Below, piece by piece: positions 1-5,502 of a stretch of DNA of 19,915 bases. Origin of the DNA: Gammaproteobacteria bacterium. GTDB taxonomy: Bacteria > Pseudomonadota > Gammaproteobacteria > Xanthomonadales > Xanthomonadaceae. The notes under the pieces are model-generated. The model did not search any database and was not told where the DNA came from. It was given only the letters and a program-made list of their open reading frames with translations. Position numbers and translations under genes: made by a program. The number at the start of each line of letters is the position of its first letter. Position 1 is the stretch's first letter. The stretch lies in the NCBI GenBank assembly GCA_026398715.1, contig JAPLSI010000039.1, positions 1 to 19,915 on the forward strand, written 5' to 3'.

Positions 1-1
1 G

Positions 2-367
2 GAGAACGTGTTGCTGCCGCTGATGCTGGCGCACGGCAAGCCCGACAAGGAACGCACCGACCGCGCCCGCGAGCTACTGGCCGAAGTGGGCCTGGAAAAA
101 TTCGTCGACCGCAAACCGAACCAGCTGTCCGGCGGCCAGCAGCAACGCGTGGCCATCGCCCGCGCCCTGGTAACGCGGCCGGCGCTGTTGCTGGCCGACG
201 AACCGACCGGCAACCTCGATACCAAGACGGCGGCGGAAGTGTTTGCCTTGTTTCGCGACTTCAACCAGAAGTTTGGCTGCGCGGTGTTGCTGGTAACGCA
301 CGACACCCAGCTGTCGGATGCCTGCGATCGGCAGATCAGGTTGGTGGATGGGGCTGTGGCCAGTTAG
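2..367 (+). CDS. ABC transporter ATP-binding protein, 3' part
   Basis: This is the C-terminal half of an ABC ATPase that energises a membrane permease; the gene starts before the window and the reading frame is open from base 2. Visible motifs in order are the ABC signature LSGGQQQR (around bases 125-150), a Walker B followed by the D-loop ([12 protein letters not shown]) and the H-loop (VTHD). The segment NVLLPLML and the GNLD motif are typical of the LolD/MacB/FtsE-like group that handles lipoproteins, efflux or cell-envelope substrates. The Walker A is outside the window, so the exact subfamily and partner permease are not determinable. The TAG stop overlaps the TAA stop of a kinase-gene remnant on the opposite strand. 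Confidence 0.93.
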   Translation, partial: ENVLLPLMLAHGKPDKERTDRARELLAEVGLEKFVDRKPNQLSGGQQQRVAIARALVTRPALLLADEPTGNLDTKTAAEVFALFRDFNQKFGCAVLLVTHDTQLSDACDRQIRLVDGAVAS

Positions 368-403
368 GGCAAATTGCCTTCCGCATCAAGAAAAATGGCC
401 GTC
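364..403 (-). pseudogene. Remnant of the 3' end of a second Ser/Thr kinase gene
   Basis: Read on the minus strand, this stretch encodes LDAEGNLP followed by TAA. The intact kinase gene at 1027-3444 ends with FDAEGNLP and TGA. At the DNA level AGGGCAAATTGCCTTCCGC is identical at 366-384 and 1029-1047. Immediately beyond the remnant (404-444) lies a bipartite motif also found upstream of the intact kinase (3527-3567). The order tail-then-upstream-motif is the same in both places, so the simplest reading is a second kinase copy whose body was deleted. A 22-bp direct repeat produced by insertion of the brnTA module is the alternative. The remnant is only about 10 codons, so it carries no function. 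Confidence 0.5.
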
Positions 404-444
404 ATTCCCTGACAGTAGCGCGGCTCGGGCTCGGCTAGTCTCGC
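404..444 (-). promoter_or_regulatory. Bipartite motif, copy 1 (candidate promoter)
   Basis: ATTCCCTGACAG, then 18 bases, then GCTAGTCTCGC. The same two blocks with the same 18-base gap occur at 3527-3567 upstream of the intact kinase gene, while the spacers differ. Read on the minus strand the blocks are GCGAGACTAGC and CTGTCAGGGAAT, an arrangement compatible with an alternative-sigma (ECF-type) promoter. Nothing in the window proves promoter activity, and copy 1 no longer has a kinase ORF to drive. Confidence 0.4.
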
Positions 445-477
445 GTTCATCGCAGGCTAAAGCCCCGGGAATTTCAC

Positions 478-512
478 TTGCCAGCGCCAATTGTTGTAGT
501 TACAATAATCCG
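478..512 (+). promoter_or_regulatory. brnTA promoter with dyad over the -10
   Basis: TTGCCA (478-483) and TACAAT (501-506) each match the sigma-70 consensus at five of six positions and are separated by exactly 17 bases. The predicted start of transcription, 6-7 bases past the -10 box, falls on or next to the GTG start of brnT at 512, so the message would be leaderless; no Shine-Dalgarno sequence is visible before the GTG. The dyad TTGTA-GT-TACAA (494-505) overlaps the -10 box and is a candidate site for autorepression by the BrnA antitoxin. Confidence 0.6.
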
Positions 513-787
513 TGCGGATTAGCTACGATCCCATCAAGCGACGCAAGACGCTTGATGAGCGTGGCCTCGACTTCGAGAATGCGTCTACGGTCTTCGCCGG
601 GCTTACCCTCGAGATTCAAGACACGCGGCAGGACTATGGCGAAGTGCGCATGATCTGCTTTGGCATGTTGGCCGATCGCATGGTCGTGATTGGCTACACG
701 CCAAGAGGAACCACTCGCCATATCTTCAGCATGAGAAAAGCCAATGAACGCGAACAAGACCGTATCGGTCCGTACTTTGAAGTCTGA
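512..787 (+). CDS. brnT: BrnT family type II toxin (RNase-like)
   Basis: A 91-residue protein with the BrnT pattern: an N-terminal RISYDPIK, the DTRQDYGEVR segment in the middle, and the C-terminal SMRKANEREQ helix. BrnT toxins adopt a RelE-like fold and cleave RNA to arrest translation; they are neutralised by BrnA. The GTG at 512 gives exactly the family's usual N-terminus, so the start is well supported although there is no ribosome binding site; the promoter predicts a leaderless transcript. The gene overlaps brnA by 44 bases in another frame, so the two are co-expressed. As is normal for this family, and unlike many other modules, the toxin gene comes first. G+C is visibly lower than in the flanking kinase and ABC genes, which suggests acquisition. 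Confidence 0.9.
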   Translation: MRISYDPIKRRKTLDERGLDFENASTVFAGLTLEIQDTRQDYGEVRMICFGMLADRMVVIGYTPRGTTRHIFSMRKANEREQDRIGPYFEV

Positions 788-1022
788 TCTCAAGCGCATC
801 GACGCTCACAGGGTCGCGCCCGACGAATACGAGGACCTACCCGAACTAACGGATGCCATGCTCGCGCGCGGCGTCTTGAAGCGCGCCGGCCGTCCGGTTG
901 CAACGAATCCGAAACTGCAAGTCACGATTCGACTGCCGCAATCGGTACTGGAGCATTGGAAGGAAACGGGCCCCGGCTGGCAGACTCGCATGGCAGAGCT
1001 GCTTACCAAGCGAGCACCCTAG
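744..1022 (+). CDS. brnA: BrnA family antitoxin
   Basis: A 92-residue protein starting inside brnT. Its C-terminal half (NPKLQVTIRLPQSVLEHWKE followed by WQTRMAELL) is the ribbon-helix-helix DNA-binding segment shared by BrnA antitoxins. The N-terminal half (LPELTDAMLARGVLKRAGRP) resembles the toxin-binding region of the family. BrnA neutralises BrnT by direct binding and, in studied systems, represses the operon promoter; the dyad at 494-505 is a plausible operator here. The gene ends only 4 bases before the convergent kinase stop codon, an unusually tight fit that goes with the duplicated kinase tail on the other side of the module. Confidence 0.88.
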   Translation: MNANKTVSVRTLKSDLKRIDAHRVAPDEYEDLPELTDAMLARGVLKRAGRPVATNPKLQVTIRLPQSVLEHWKETGPGWQTRMAELLTKRAP

Positions 1023-1026
1023 GCCT

Positions 1027-3444
1027 TCAGGGCAAATTGCCTTCCGCGTCGAAACCGGCCTTGCGCATCAGCCGTACCCAGCGTGGGTCCTTCTTGTACG
1101 GACCGAAGTGCACGCTGCGCAACATCCTCACCGGGTCCGTGCCGGTCGTGCGCGCGTCCAGCTGCACCTCAATGGCCGCCAGGCCCGCATCGAGGTCGCC
1201 GATCAGGAACAACACATTCCGGAATTGTGGCTCGGTGAAGGTCTTGCGCACGGCGTCACGTAATTCGGGATGGCGCTTCAGCTGCAAGGCGGCGCGCGAG
1301 ATGGCCTGCGGGTCGCCGGTGTAGCCGGCCTGGGCGGCAGCGGCCACGGTGGCGGGGCGCCTTTCGTCCAGAAATTTTTCCGCATCGTCCAGCCGGCCCG
1401 ATTCCAGATACGCGGCGAACAGGTTGGGCGCGATGTAGCGCATCTCGGGCGCCAGACCATAGGCGGCCTGCATCAGCGAGACTTCCTCTTCCGACCGGCC
1501 CAGCACCCTTAGGCTGAAGCCCTGGCCATTGAGGTACATGGGTGTCAGCGGGTCCAGTTCGACCGCGCGCGCATTCGCTTGCAAGGATTCTTCCAGGCGA
1601 CCCATGCCGCCCAGCCACTTGGCATACTCGAAATAAACGTCCGGGTCCCTGGGCGCGAGTTCCAGCGCGCGCTTGAAATGCGGCTCGGCTTCTTTCCATT
1701 TCCACTGAAAGGCATACGCCGACGCCAGCGCGGTGTGCGCCTCGGCAAGGTCGGGCGCCAGTTGCAGGGCCTGCCTGGCCGCGGCTTCGGCTTCGCCCAG
1801 CAGCTTCGGCGTGGTGGCCTTGGCCTCGTCGTCCGGCAGCCAATACGGCAATACGCCCAGGCTGGCGCTAAGCCCGGCCCAGGCCGGCGCGAATTTCGGG
1901 TCGAGCCGGACGGCCTGGCGATACAGGTCGATCGATTGTTTGACGCCATCTCCGCGCGCCTTGAAGGCGGCGCGTGCCTGCAGGTACAGCGCATAGGCCT
2001 GCGAGTTGGTGGTGCGTTGGGTTACCAGGCCATCGCTGCCGCCCATGCCCAGCGGCAACTTCAATTGCTGCGCGATGGTGCCGGCAAGTTCCGCCTGCAG
2101 CGCGAACACGTCTTCCAGCTTGCGGTCGTAGGTTTCCGACCACAGGTGGAAACCGTTGTCGGCGCGCACCAGCTGCGCGGTGATGCGCACCTTGCCGTCG
2201 GCCTGGCGCACCGAGCCTTCCAGTATGTAGGCAACGCCCAGCAGCTTGCCCAGTTCGCGCACGTCGTGGCGCTGGCCCTTCAATGAAAACACCGAAGTGC
2301 GCGCAGTCACGTTGAGGCCCGGCACCTTGGCCAGGGCGTTCAACAATTCCTCGGTCATGCCGTCGGAAAAATATTCCTGGTCGGCGTCGTTGGACATGTT
2401 GAGGAAGGGCATGACGGCGATGGTTCTTGCCTGTGCGGGTGCTGCGCTTGCGGCCGCAGGCGCGGCACTGGCCGCTGGGCTCGCCTCGTTTGCGACCAGC
2501 AGGGGGGCGTCGCCGGCGACGTTGATAAACATCATCGCCAACACGGCGAGCACGACCGCGGCCGCAGCGGCCCAAAGCAGCCAGCGGCGCGTTGGCGCCT
2601 TGCCCTGCGCCGATTGCATCACGGCGGTGGGCGCGGTGATGGTGCCCAGCGCATCGATCCGCCGCTGCACGTCGCTGCCCGATGCGGGCCGCGCGTTCGG
2701 GTCTTTCGCCATCAGCGCATCTATCAAGGGCTGCAGGCGCGACAGCGCCGGCGGCAGGCGCGGGATGTCGCCGCTGATGTGCTGCACGCCGATGGCCCAG
2801 CCGTCGGTGCCTTTGTAGGGCAGCTCGCCGGTCAACAACTGGTACAGCACGACGCCCAGGCTATACAGGTCGCTGCGGCCGTCGATCTTTTCGCCGCGCA
2901 GTTGTTCGGGACTCATGTACTGCGGCGTGCCGATGCTGGTGCCTTCGCGGGTAAGCGCGGCGTCGGAGTCCATGGCGCGGGCGATGCCGAAATCCGACAG
3001 CAGGCAACTGCCGTTGGCGCGACGCAGGATGTTGTCGGGCTTCACGTCGCGATGCACCAGGCCTTGCGCATGCGCGTAGTCCAGCGCGCCGGCGATGTCG
3101 TGCACGATGCGCAGCGCGGTGTGGCTGTCCAGCGCGGCGCCCATCGGTGGCGCGACGGTGCCCTTTTCTTCGTACTCCATCGCGATGTAGGCGGTGCCGT
3201 CGGACGTACCCACGTCGTAGATGGCGATGATGTTGGGATGGTGCAATTTCGCGGCGTAACGCGCCTCCTGCAGGAAGCGCTCGCGCAGTACCGGGTCGGC
3301 GGCCATGGCCGGCGACAATATCTTCAGCGCCACGTCGCGGCCCAGCGACTCCTGCCGGGCCAGGTGCACGTCGGCCATGCCGCCGCTGCCGATCAGGCGC
3401 AGCAAGGTGTAGCCCGGAATGGTGATGGCGCCTTGGTCGGACAT
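1027..3444 (-). CDS. Membrane Ser/Thr protein kinase with TolB-like and TPR domains
   Basis: An 805-residue Hanks-type kinase. Residues about 10-275 form the kinase domain: glycine loop GSGGMA (19-24), ATP-binding K41, HRDVKPDN with catalytic D132 and N137, DFG (151-153) and SPE (178-180), all intact. A transmembrane helix follows at about 288-308, then an Ala/Pro-rich linker. A TolB N-terminal/FlgO-like domain (about 340-470, starting RTIAVMPFLNMS) and TPR-like helical repeats up to about 750 make up the presumed periplasmic part. The topology suggests an envelope sensor signalling to a cytoplasmic kinase. The ATG at 3444 is chosen because AGGGG lies just upstream and the kinase fold begins at residue 10; a 15-residue upstream extension is unlikely. 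The gene sits alone between two toxin-antitoxin modules, and its tail is duplicated at 364-388. Confidence 0.93.
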   Translation of the reverse strand: MSDQGAITIPGYTLLRLIGSGGMADVHLARQESLGRDVALKILSPAMAADPVLRERFLQEARYAAKLHHPNIIAIYDVGTSDGTAYIAMEYEEKGTVAPPMGAALDSHTALRIVHDIAGALDYAHAQGLVHRDVKPDNILRRANGSCLLSDFGIARAMDSDAALTREGTSIGTPQYMSPEQLRGEKIDGRSDLYSLGVVLYQLLTGELPYKGTDGWAIGVQHISGDIPRLPPALSRLQPLIDALMAKDPNARPASGSDVQRRIDALGTITAPTAVMQSAQGKAPTRRWLLWAAAAAVVLAVLAMMFINVAGDAPLLVANEASPAASAAPAAASAAPAQARTIAVMPFLNMSNDADQEYFSDGMTEELLNALAKVPGLNVTARTSVFSLKGQRHDVRELGKLLGVAYILEGSVRQADGKVRITAQLVRADNGFHLWSETYDRKLEDVFALQAELAGTIAQQLKLPLGMGGSDGLVTQRTTNSQAYALYLQARAAFKARGDGVKQSIDLYRQAVRLDPKFAPAWAGLSASLGVLPYWLPDDEAKATTPKLLGEAEAAARQALQLAPDLAEAHTALASAYAFQWKWKEAEPHFKRALELAPRDPDVYFEYAKWLGGMGRLEESLQANARAVELDPLTPMYLNGQGFSLRVLGRSEEEVSLMQAAYGLAPEMRYIAPNLFAAYLESGRLDDAEKFLDERRPATVAAAAQAGYTGDPQAISRAALQLKRHPELRDAVRKTFTEPQFRNVLFLIGDLDAGLAAIEVQLDARTTGTDPVRMLRSVHFGPYKKDPRWVRLMRKAGFDAEGNLP

Positions 3445-3526
3445 TGAAACCCCTGGATCCCAGGCGCCCGTGCGGCAGCCCCGCGTCACAGTAGCGCAGG
3501 GCGGGGCGCGGGGCTAGGTGGCTGGC

Positions 3527-3567
3527 ATTTCCTGACAGACGCCGACCGCCGGCGGCGCTAGCCTCGC
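3527..3567 (-). promoter_or_regulatory. Bipartite motif, copy 2, upstream of the kinase gene
   Basis: ATTTCCTGACAG, 18 bases, GCTAGCCTCGC. It lies about 85-125 bases upstream of the kinase ATG on the minus strand (read there as GCGAGGCTAGC then CTGTCAGGAAAT). It matches the motif at 404-444 in both blocks and in spacing, with an unrelated spacer sequence, which is what a two-box promoter would show. It is also upstream of vapB on the other strand, so either gene could be its target; the link with the kinase remnant at 364-403 favours the kinase. Confidence 0.45.
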
Positions 3568-3587
3568 AATCAGGACAGGCCAGGACT

Positions 3588-3623
3588 ATGATGTGTATGA
3601 AATCTTTCCGGCGTACACATCAT
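3588..3623 (+). promoter_or_regulatory. vapBC operator: perfect 10-bp inverted repeat
   Basis: ATGATGTGTA (3588-3597) and TACACATCAT (3614-3623) are exact reverse complements separated by 16 bases. The right arm runs into the vapB ATG (3622-3624), and a -10-like TATGAT (3587-3592) overlaps the left arm, while no convincing -35 is seen. Inverted repeats in this position are the usual binding sites of VapB or the VapBC complex, which represses its own operon. Binding here would cover the promoter and the translation start together. Confidence 0.7.
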
Positions 3624-3816
3624 GCGAACCAACATCGTGATTGACGACAAGCTGATGCAGGACACCCTGCGCGCGACGGGGCTGCGTACGAAACGGGAAG
3701 TGGTCGAGCTGGGGCTGCGGACGCTGTTGCGCTTGCGGCAGCAGGAGCAGATCAAGCGCTTCCGCGGCAAGCTGCATTGGCAGGGTGACCTTGAAGCGAT
3801 GCGGCTCGATAAATGA
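3622..3816 (+). CDS. vapB: VapB family antitoxin
   Basis: A 64-residue protein beginning MRTNIVIDDKLM, the characteristic N-terminus of the short VapB group that pairs with PIN-domain VapC toxins. The first 45 residues form the ribbon-helix-helix DNA-binding part (TNIVID strand, then TGLRTKREVVELGLRTL helices). The charged tail from residue 46 on (QEQIKRFRGKLHWQGDLEAM) is the toxin-binding region that wraps VapC. The start at 3622 fits the family exactly, though there is no clear ribosome binding site. The stop overlaps the vapC start by four bases (ATGA), giving translational coupling. The perfect inverted repeat ending in the start codon is its likely operator. Confidence 0.9.
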   Translation: MRTNIVIDDKLMQDTLRATGLRTKREVVELGLRTLLRLRQQEQIKRFRGKLHWQGDLEAMRLDK

Positions 3817-4205
3817 TCCTGGTCGACTCCAGTGTCTGGATCGATTACTTCCGCGGCCGTGCCAACCCGCAGACGGATTTGCTGGATGCGCTTCTGGGCA
3901 AGGAGCCTCTGGCAGTAGGCGATTTGATCCTGACCGAGGTGTTGCAAGGATTCAGTGACGAGCGAGAATTCAACCAGGCACGCAGATTGATGACATCCCT
4001 GGTAATCATCGACCTGGGCGGCCGCGACATTGCCATCCAGGCGGCGAAGAACTTTCGCTCGCTTCGGTCATTGGGCATCACCGTGCGCAAGACCATCGAT
4101 GTGGTCATCGCGACACGATGCATCAACAACGGCATGCCGCTACTTTTCGGTGACCGGGATTTCGATCCGTTCGTGCAGCACCTGGGTTTGAATTCCGCGC
4201 TGTAA
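3813..4205 (+). CDS. vapC: VapC family PIN-domain ribonuclease toxin
   Basis: A 130-residue PIN-domain protein of normal family length. The acidic metal-binding residues are all present: D5 in ILVDSSVWID, E42 in LTEVLQG, D96 in RKTIDVVIA and D114/D116 in FGDRDFDPF. VapC toxins are Mg2+-dependent RNases that typically cut tRNA or rRNA and are held inactive by VapB. Its frame overlaps vapB by ATGA, so they form one operon. The TAA stop abuts the broken 3' end of an S41 peptidase relic on the opposite strand, which suggests that the module landed at or next to that gene and removed its tail. Confidence 0.92.
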   Translation: MILVDSSVWIDYFRGRANPQTDLLDALLGKEPLAVGDLILTEVLQGFSDEREFNQARRLMTSLVIIDLGGRDIAIQAAKNFRSLRSLGITVRKTIDVVIATRCINNGMPLLFGDRDFDPFVQHLGLNSAL

Positions 4206-4206
4206 C

Positions 4207-4394
4207 CGACCCGCCGCCAGTCCGGCGATGGTCGGCTGCACCAGAAGGTCGGGCACGATGCCGATGCGTTGCAGTTGGCGGCCGTCGGCATTGGCGCCGG
4301 CGGTGGGGCTGCCGATGAAGGTGACTTTCGTGGCGGCTTCGAAAAACAGGCCGGTGTGTTCGGCCTGGCTTTGCGTCTGTTCGTTCACCAGCAT
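4207..4394 (-). pseudogene. Relic of an S41-family (C-terminal processing type) peptidase
   Basis: The minus-strand translation NEQTQSQAEHTGLFFEAATK then VTFIGSPTAGAN matches the conserved end of tricorn/TSPc-like S41 peptidases, including the SQAE segment with the presumed nucleophile. It then jumps directly to ADGRQLQRIGIVPDLLVQPT and IAGLAAGR. In family members about 20-25 residues (a glycine-rich strand and a DVRH-like segment) separate these two parts, so an in-frame internal deletion is inferred. The 3' end runs straight into antisense vapC sequence, and upstream the frame fades into an A-tract and terminator. Only about 60 residues of a protein that is normally several hundred long remain, so it is a non-functional fragment left beside the toxin-antitoxin modules. 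Confidence 0.72.
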
Positions 4395-4434
4395 GCGCCC
4401 AAGCCTGCCAGCAGATCCGAAGCATCCACCTTCA

Positions 4435-4464
4435 AAAAAAAACCGCCCCGGGCGAGGGGGCGGT
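4435..4464 (-). terminator. Intrinsic terminator, minus strand
   Basis: ACCGCCCC (4442-4449) pairs perfectly with GGGGCGGT (4457-4464) around a 7-base loop. On the minus strand the stem is followed by eight T residues (A-tract at 4435-4442). It would end transcripts arriving from higBA or from a separate small RNA in 4470-4600. Confidence 0.85.
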
Positions 4465-4590
4465 CGATCTTCGCCCGCATCCTTGCGGGCACCTCACAGA
4501 CATGACGCTGGTCTTCCTTGACCAGGTGGCAGGATGCCGGGTTCACCGATTCGGCTCGGTGCGCTTACGCACACAGCGCGGTCGGAGTTG
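4435..4590 (-). ncRNA. Candidate structured RNA with two AAGGA loops (CsrA/RsmA-binding type?)
   Basis: Between the end of higA and the terminator, the minus strand folds into successive hairpins. GTGCG-TAAG-CGCAC is at 4572-4559, CTGGTC-AAGGAA-GACCAG at 4525-4508, GCCCGCA-AGGA-TGCGGGC at 4490-4473, and then the terminator stem. Two of the loops present AAGGA, and the second reads CAAGGATG, which matches the core of the CsrA/RsmA recognition sequence (CARGGAUG with GGA in the loop). No ORF explains the segment. It could be a small RNA, a functional higBA 3' untranslated region, or chance hairpins in GC-rich DNA. The 5' end is a guess because no promoter is evident. Confidence 0.35.
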
Positions 4591-4598
4591 CGTGCCGT

Positions 4599-4967
4599 TC
4601 AGGCGGCCCGGGCGGCTTGCTTGAGCAGGCTCTCAGCCGGTATTCCCAGCCCAAGATGCAACTTCTTGATCATGGCCAGGGTCAGTCCCCGCTTGCGGTT
4701 AAGCACTTCGTAGACGCGGTTGCTTCGTCCGATCAGCGGCTCCAGATCCTTGGCTGTCAGCCCTTGCTGCTCCATCCGGAACTTGATGGCCTCGACGGCA
4801 TCCGGCAAATCCATGGGGAAATGCTTGCGCTCGTAGGCCTCGATCAGGGTCACCAGCACGTCAAGCCGATCGCCCTCGGGCGAGTTTGCGCGCGCGCCCA
4901 TCAGGGACTCAACCGCTTTCAGTGCGTCCCTATAGTCTGCCCGCGTCTTGATGGGTTTGATGTTCAT
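4599..4967 (-). CDS. higA: HigA family antitoxin with Xre-type helix-turn-helix
   Basis: A 122-residue antitoxin. Residues about 58-115 form the helix-turn-helix (VEAIKFRMEQQGLTAKDLEP, then LIGRSNRVYEVLNRKRGLT), with the LTAKDLEPLIG turn and recognition helix typical of HigA partners of HigB toxins. The N-terminal part (MNIKPIKTRADYRDALKAVE) is the conserved toxin-contacting segment. The ATG at 4967 is preceded by GGAG at a good distance and lies 17 bases after the higB stop, so the two genes are one operon. The frame stays open upstream through higB, but that part is a shadow. HigA normally neutralises HigB and represses the promoter; the perfect 17-bp dyad at 5299-5315 is the likely site. 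Confidence 0.92.
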   Translation of the reverse strand: MNIKPIKTRADYRDALKAVESLMGARANSPEGDRLDVLVTLIEAYERKHFPMDLPDAVEAIKFRMEQQGLTAKDLEPLIGRSNRVYEVLNRKRGLTLAMIKKLHLGLGIPAESLLKQAARAA

Positions 4968-4984
4968 TGCGTGCTCCGTGTCAC

Positions 4985-5287
4985 CTAGATTGATTGCGCG
5001 TCGATGGCGTCGTACTGCTTGTGGGTGCCGATGAAACGGACATAAACCACGCGATGCGGATAATTGATCCAAACGACCAATCGGTACTTGTTGCCACCCA
5101 GGTTGAAGACCACTCGCCCATCCCTGAGGATGCTGGCCGTACCAAACTGGGCCTTTACCGCTGCTGGAGTTGCCCAATCGGCGTTGAGCACATCCCGATA
5201 CCAAGCCAAGGCCGGTTGCTCCACATCCTGTCGCTCGGGTCGGCCGGCCCAGTACGCCTTCAAGGTGGACAGGGCAATGATCCGCAT
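4985..5287 (-). CDS. higB: HigB family mRNA interferase toxin
   Basis: A 100-residue RelE-superfamily toxin of the HigB type. Recognisable family segments are MRIIALSTLKAYWAGRPE, ALAWYRDVLNADW, the AQFGTASILRDGRVVFNLGG core and YRLVVWINYPHRVVYVRFIG followed by THKQYD at the end. HigB cleaves ribosome-bound mRNA and is countered by HigA. As usual for this family the toxin is encoded first. The ATG at 5287 gives the canonical N-terminus; there is no ribosome binding site, and the promoter places transcription start essentially at the ATG. The length is full and no lesion is seen, so the module looks functional. Confidence 0.93.
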   Translation of the reverse strand: MRIIALSTLKAYWAGRPERQDVEQPALAWYRDVLNADWATPAAVKAQFGTASILRDGRVVFNLGGNKYRLVVWINYPHRVVYVRFIGTHKQYDAIDAQSI

Positions 5288-5293
5288 CCGGGG

Positions 5294-5321
5294 AGTGTAG
5301 TCCCAATTTGGGACTTTTCAA
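5294..5321 (-). promoter_or_regulatory. higBA promoter with embedded 17-bp operator
   Basis: On the minus strand TTGAAA (5321-5316) and TACACT (5299-5294) are spaced by 16 bases. The spacer is almost filled by AGTCCCAAATTGGGACT (5315-5299), a dyad with perfect 8-bp arms around one central base. A repressor bound there would block the polymerase directly. Transcription would start at about 5287-5288, the first base of the higB ATG. Confidence 0.75.
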
Positions 5322-5502
5322 TCATCCTTCGGCGGCATCAGGCGAAGCATCGGCCTGAACGAAGGGCAGGAAGCAGTACGCAGCGTCTGGGTATTTCCCG
5401 CAAAACACGCCCTTTCCTTCAAATTTGCCGACGCAACTCACACTTGGGCCCGGCCCGGGCATGCTTATCTGTAGCCGGGTAACTCCAACCCTCGGCGGGG
5501 CC
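5322..5502. other. Intergenic region between higBA and the signalling operon
   Basis: About 180 bases between divergent units. A minus-strand frame (5462-5322) could encode 46 residues with three cysteines (CVGKFEGKGVFCGKYPDAAY, then C). It has no ribosome binding site and I do not recognise it; it could be a small ORF or a relic. No clear promoter for the plus-strand operon was found. Confidence 0.3.

Noticed and set aside
3800..4600. Chromosomal integron cassettes carrying toxin-antitoxin genes
   Set aside because: Clustered modules suggested this, but no attC-type core sites (GTTRRRY with matching inverse core) and no integrase were found around the modules.
4968..5321. N-terminal extension of HigA through the higB gene
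   Set aside because: It is a shadow of higB; HigA has its own ATG at 4967 with a GGAG site and the family's standard length.
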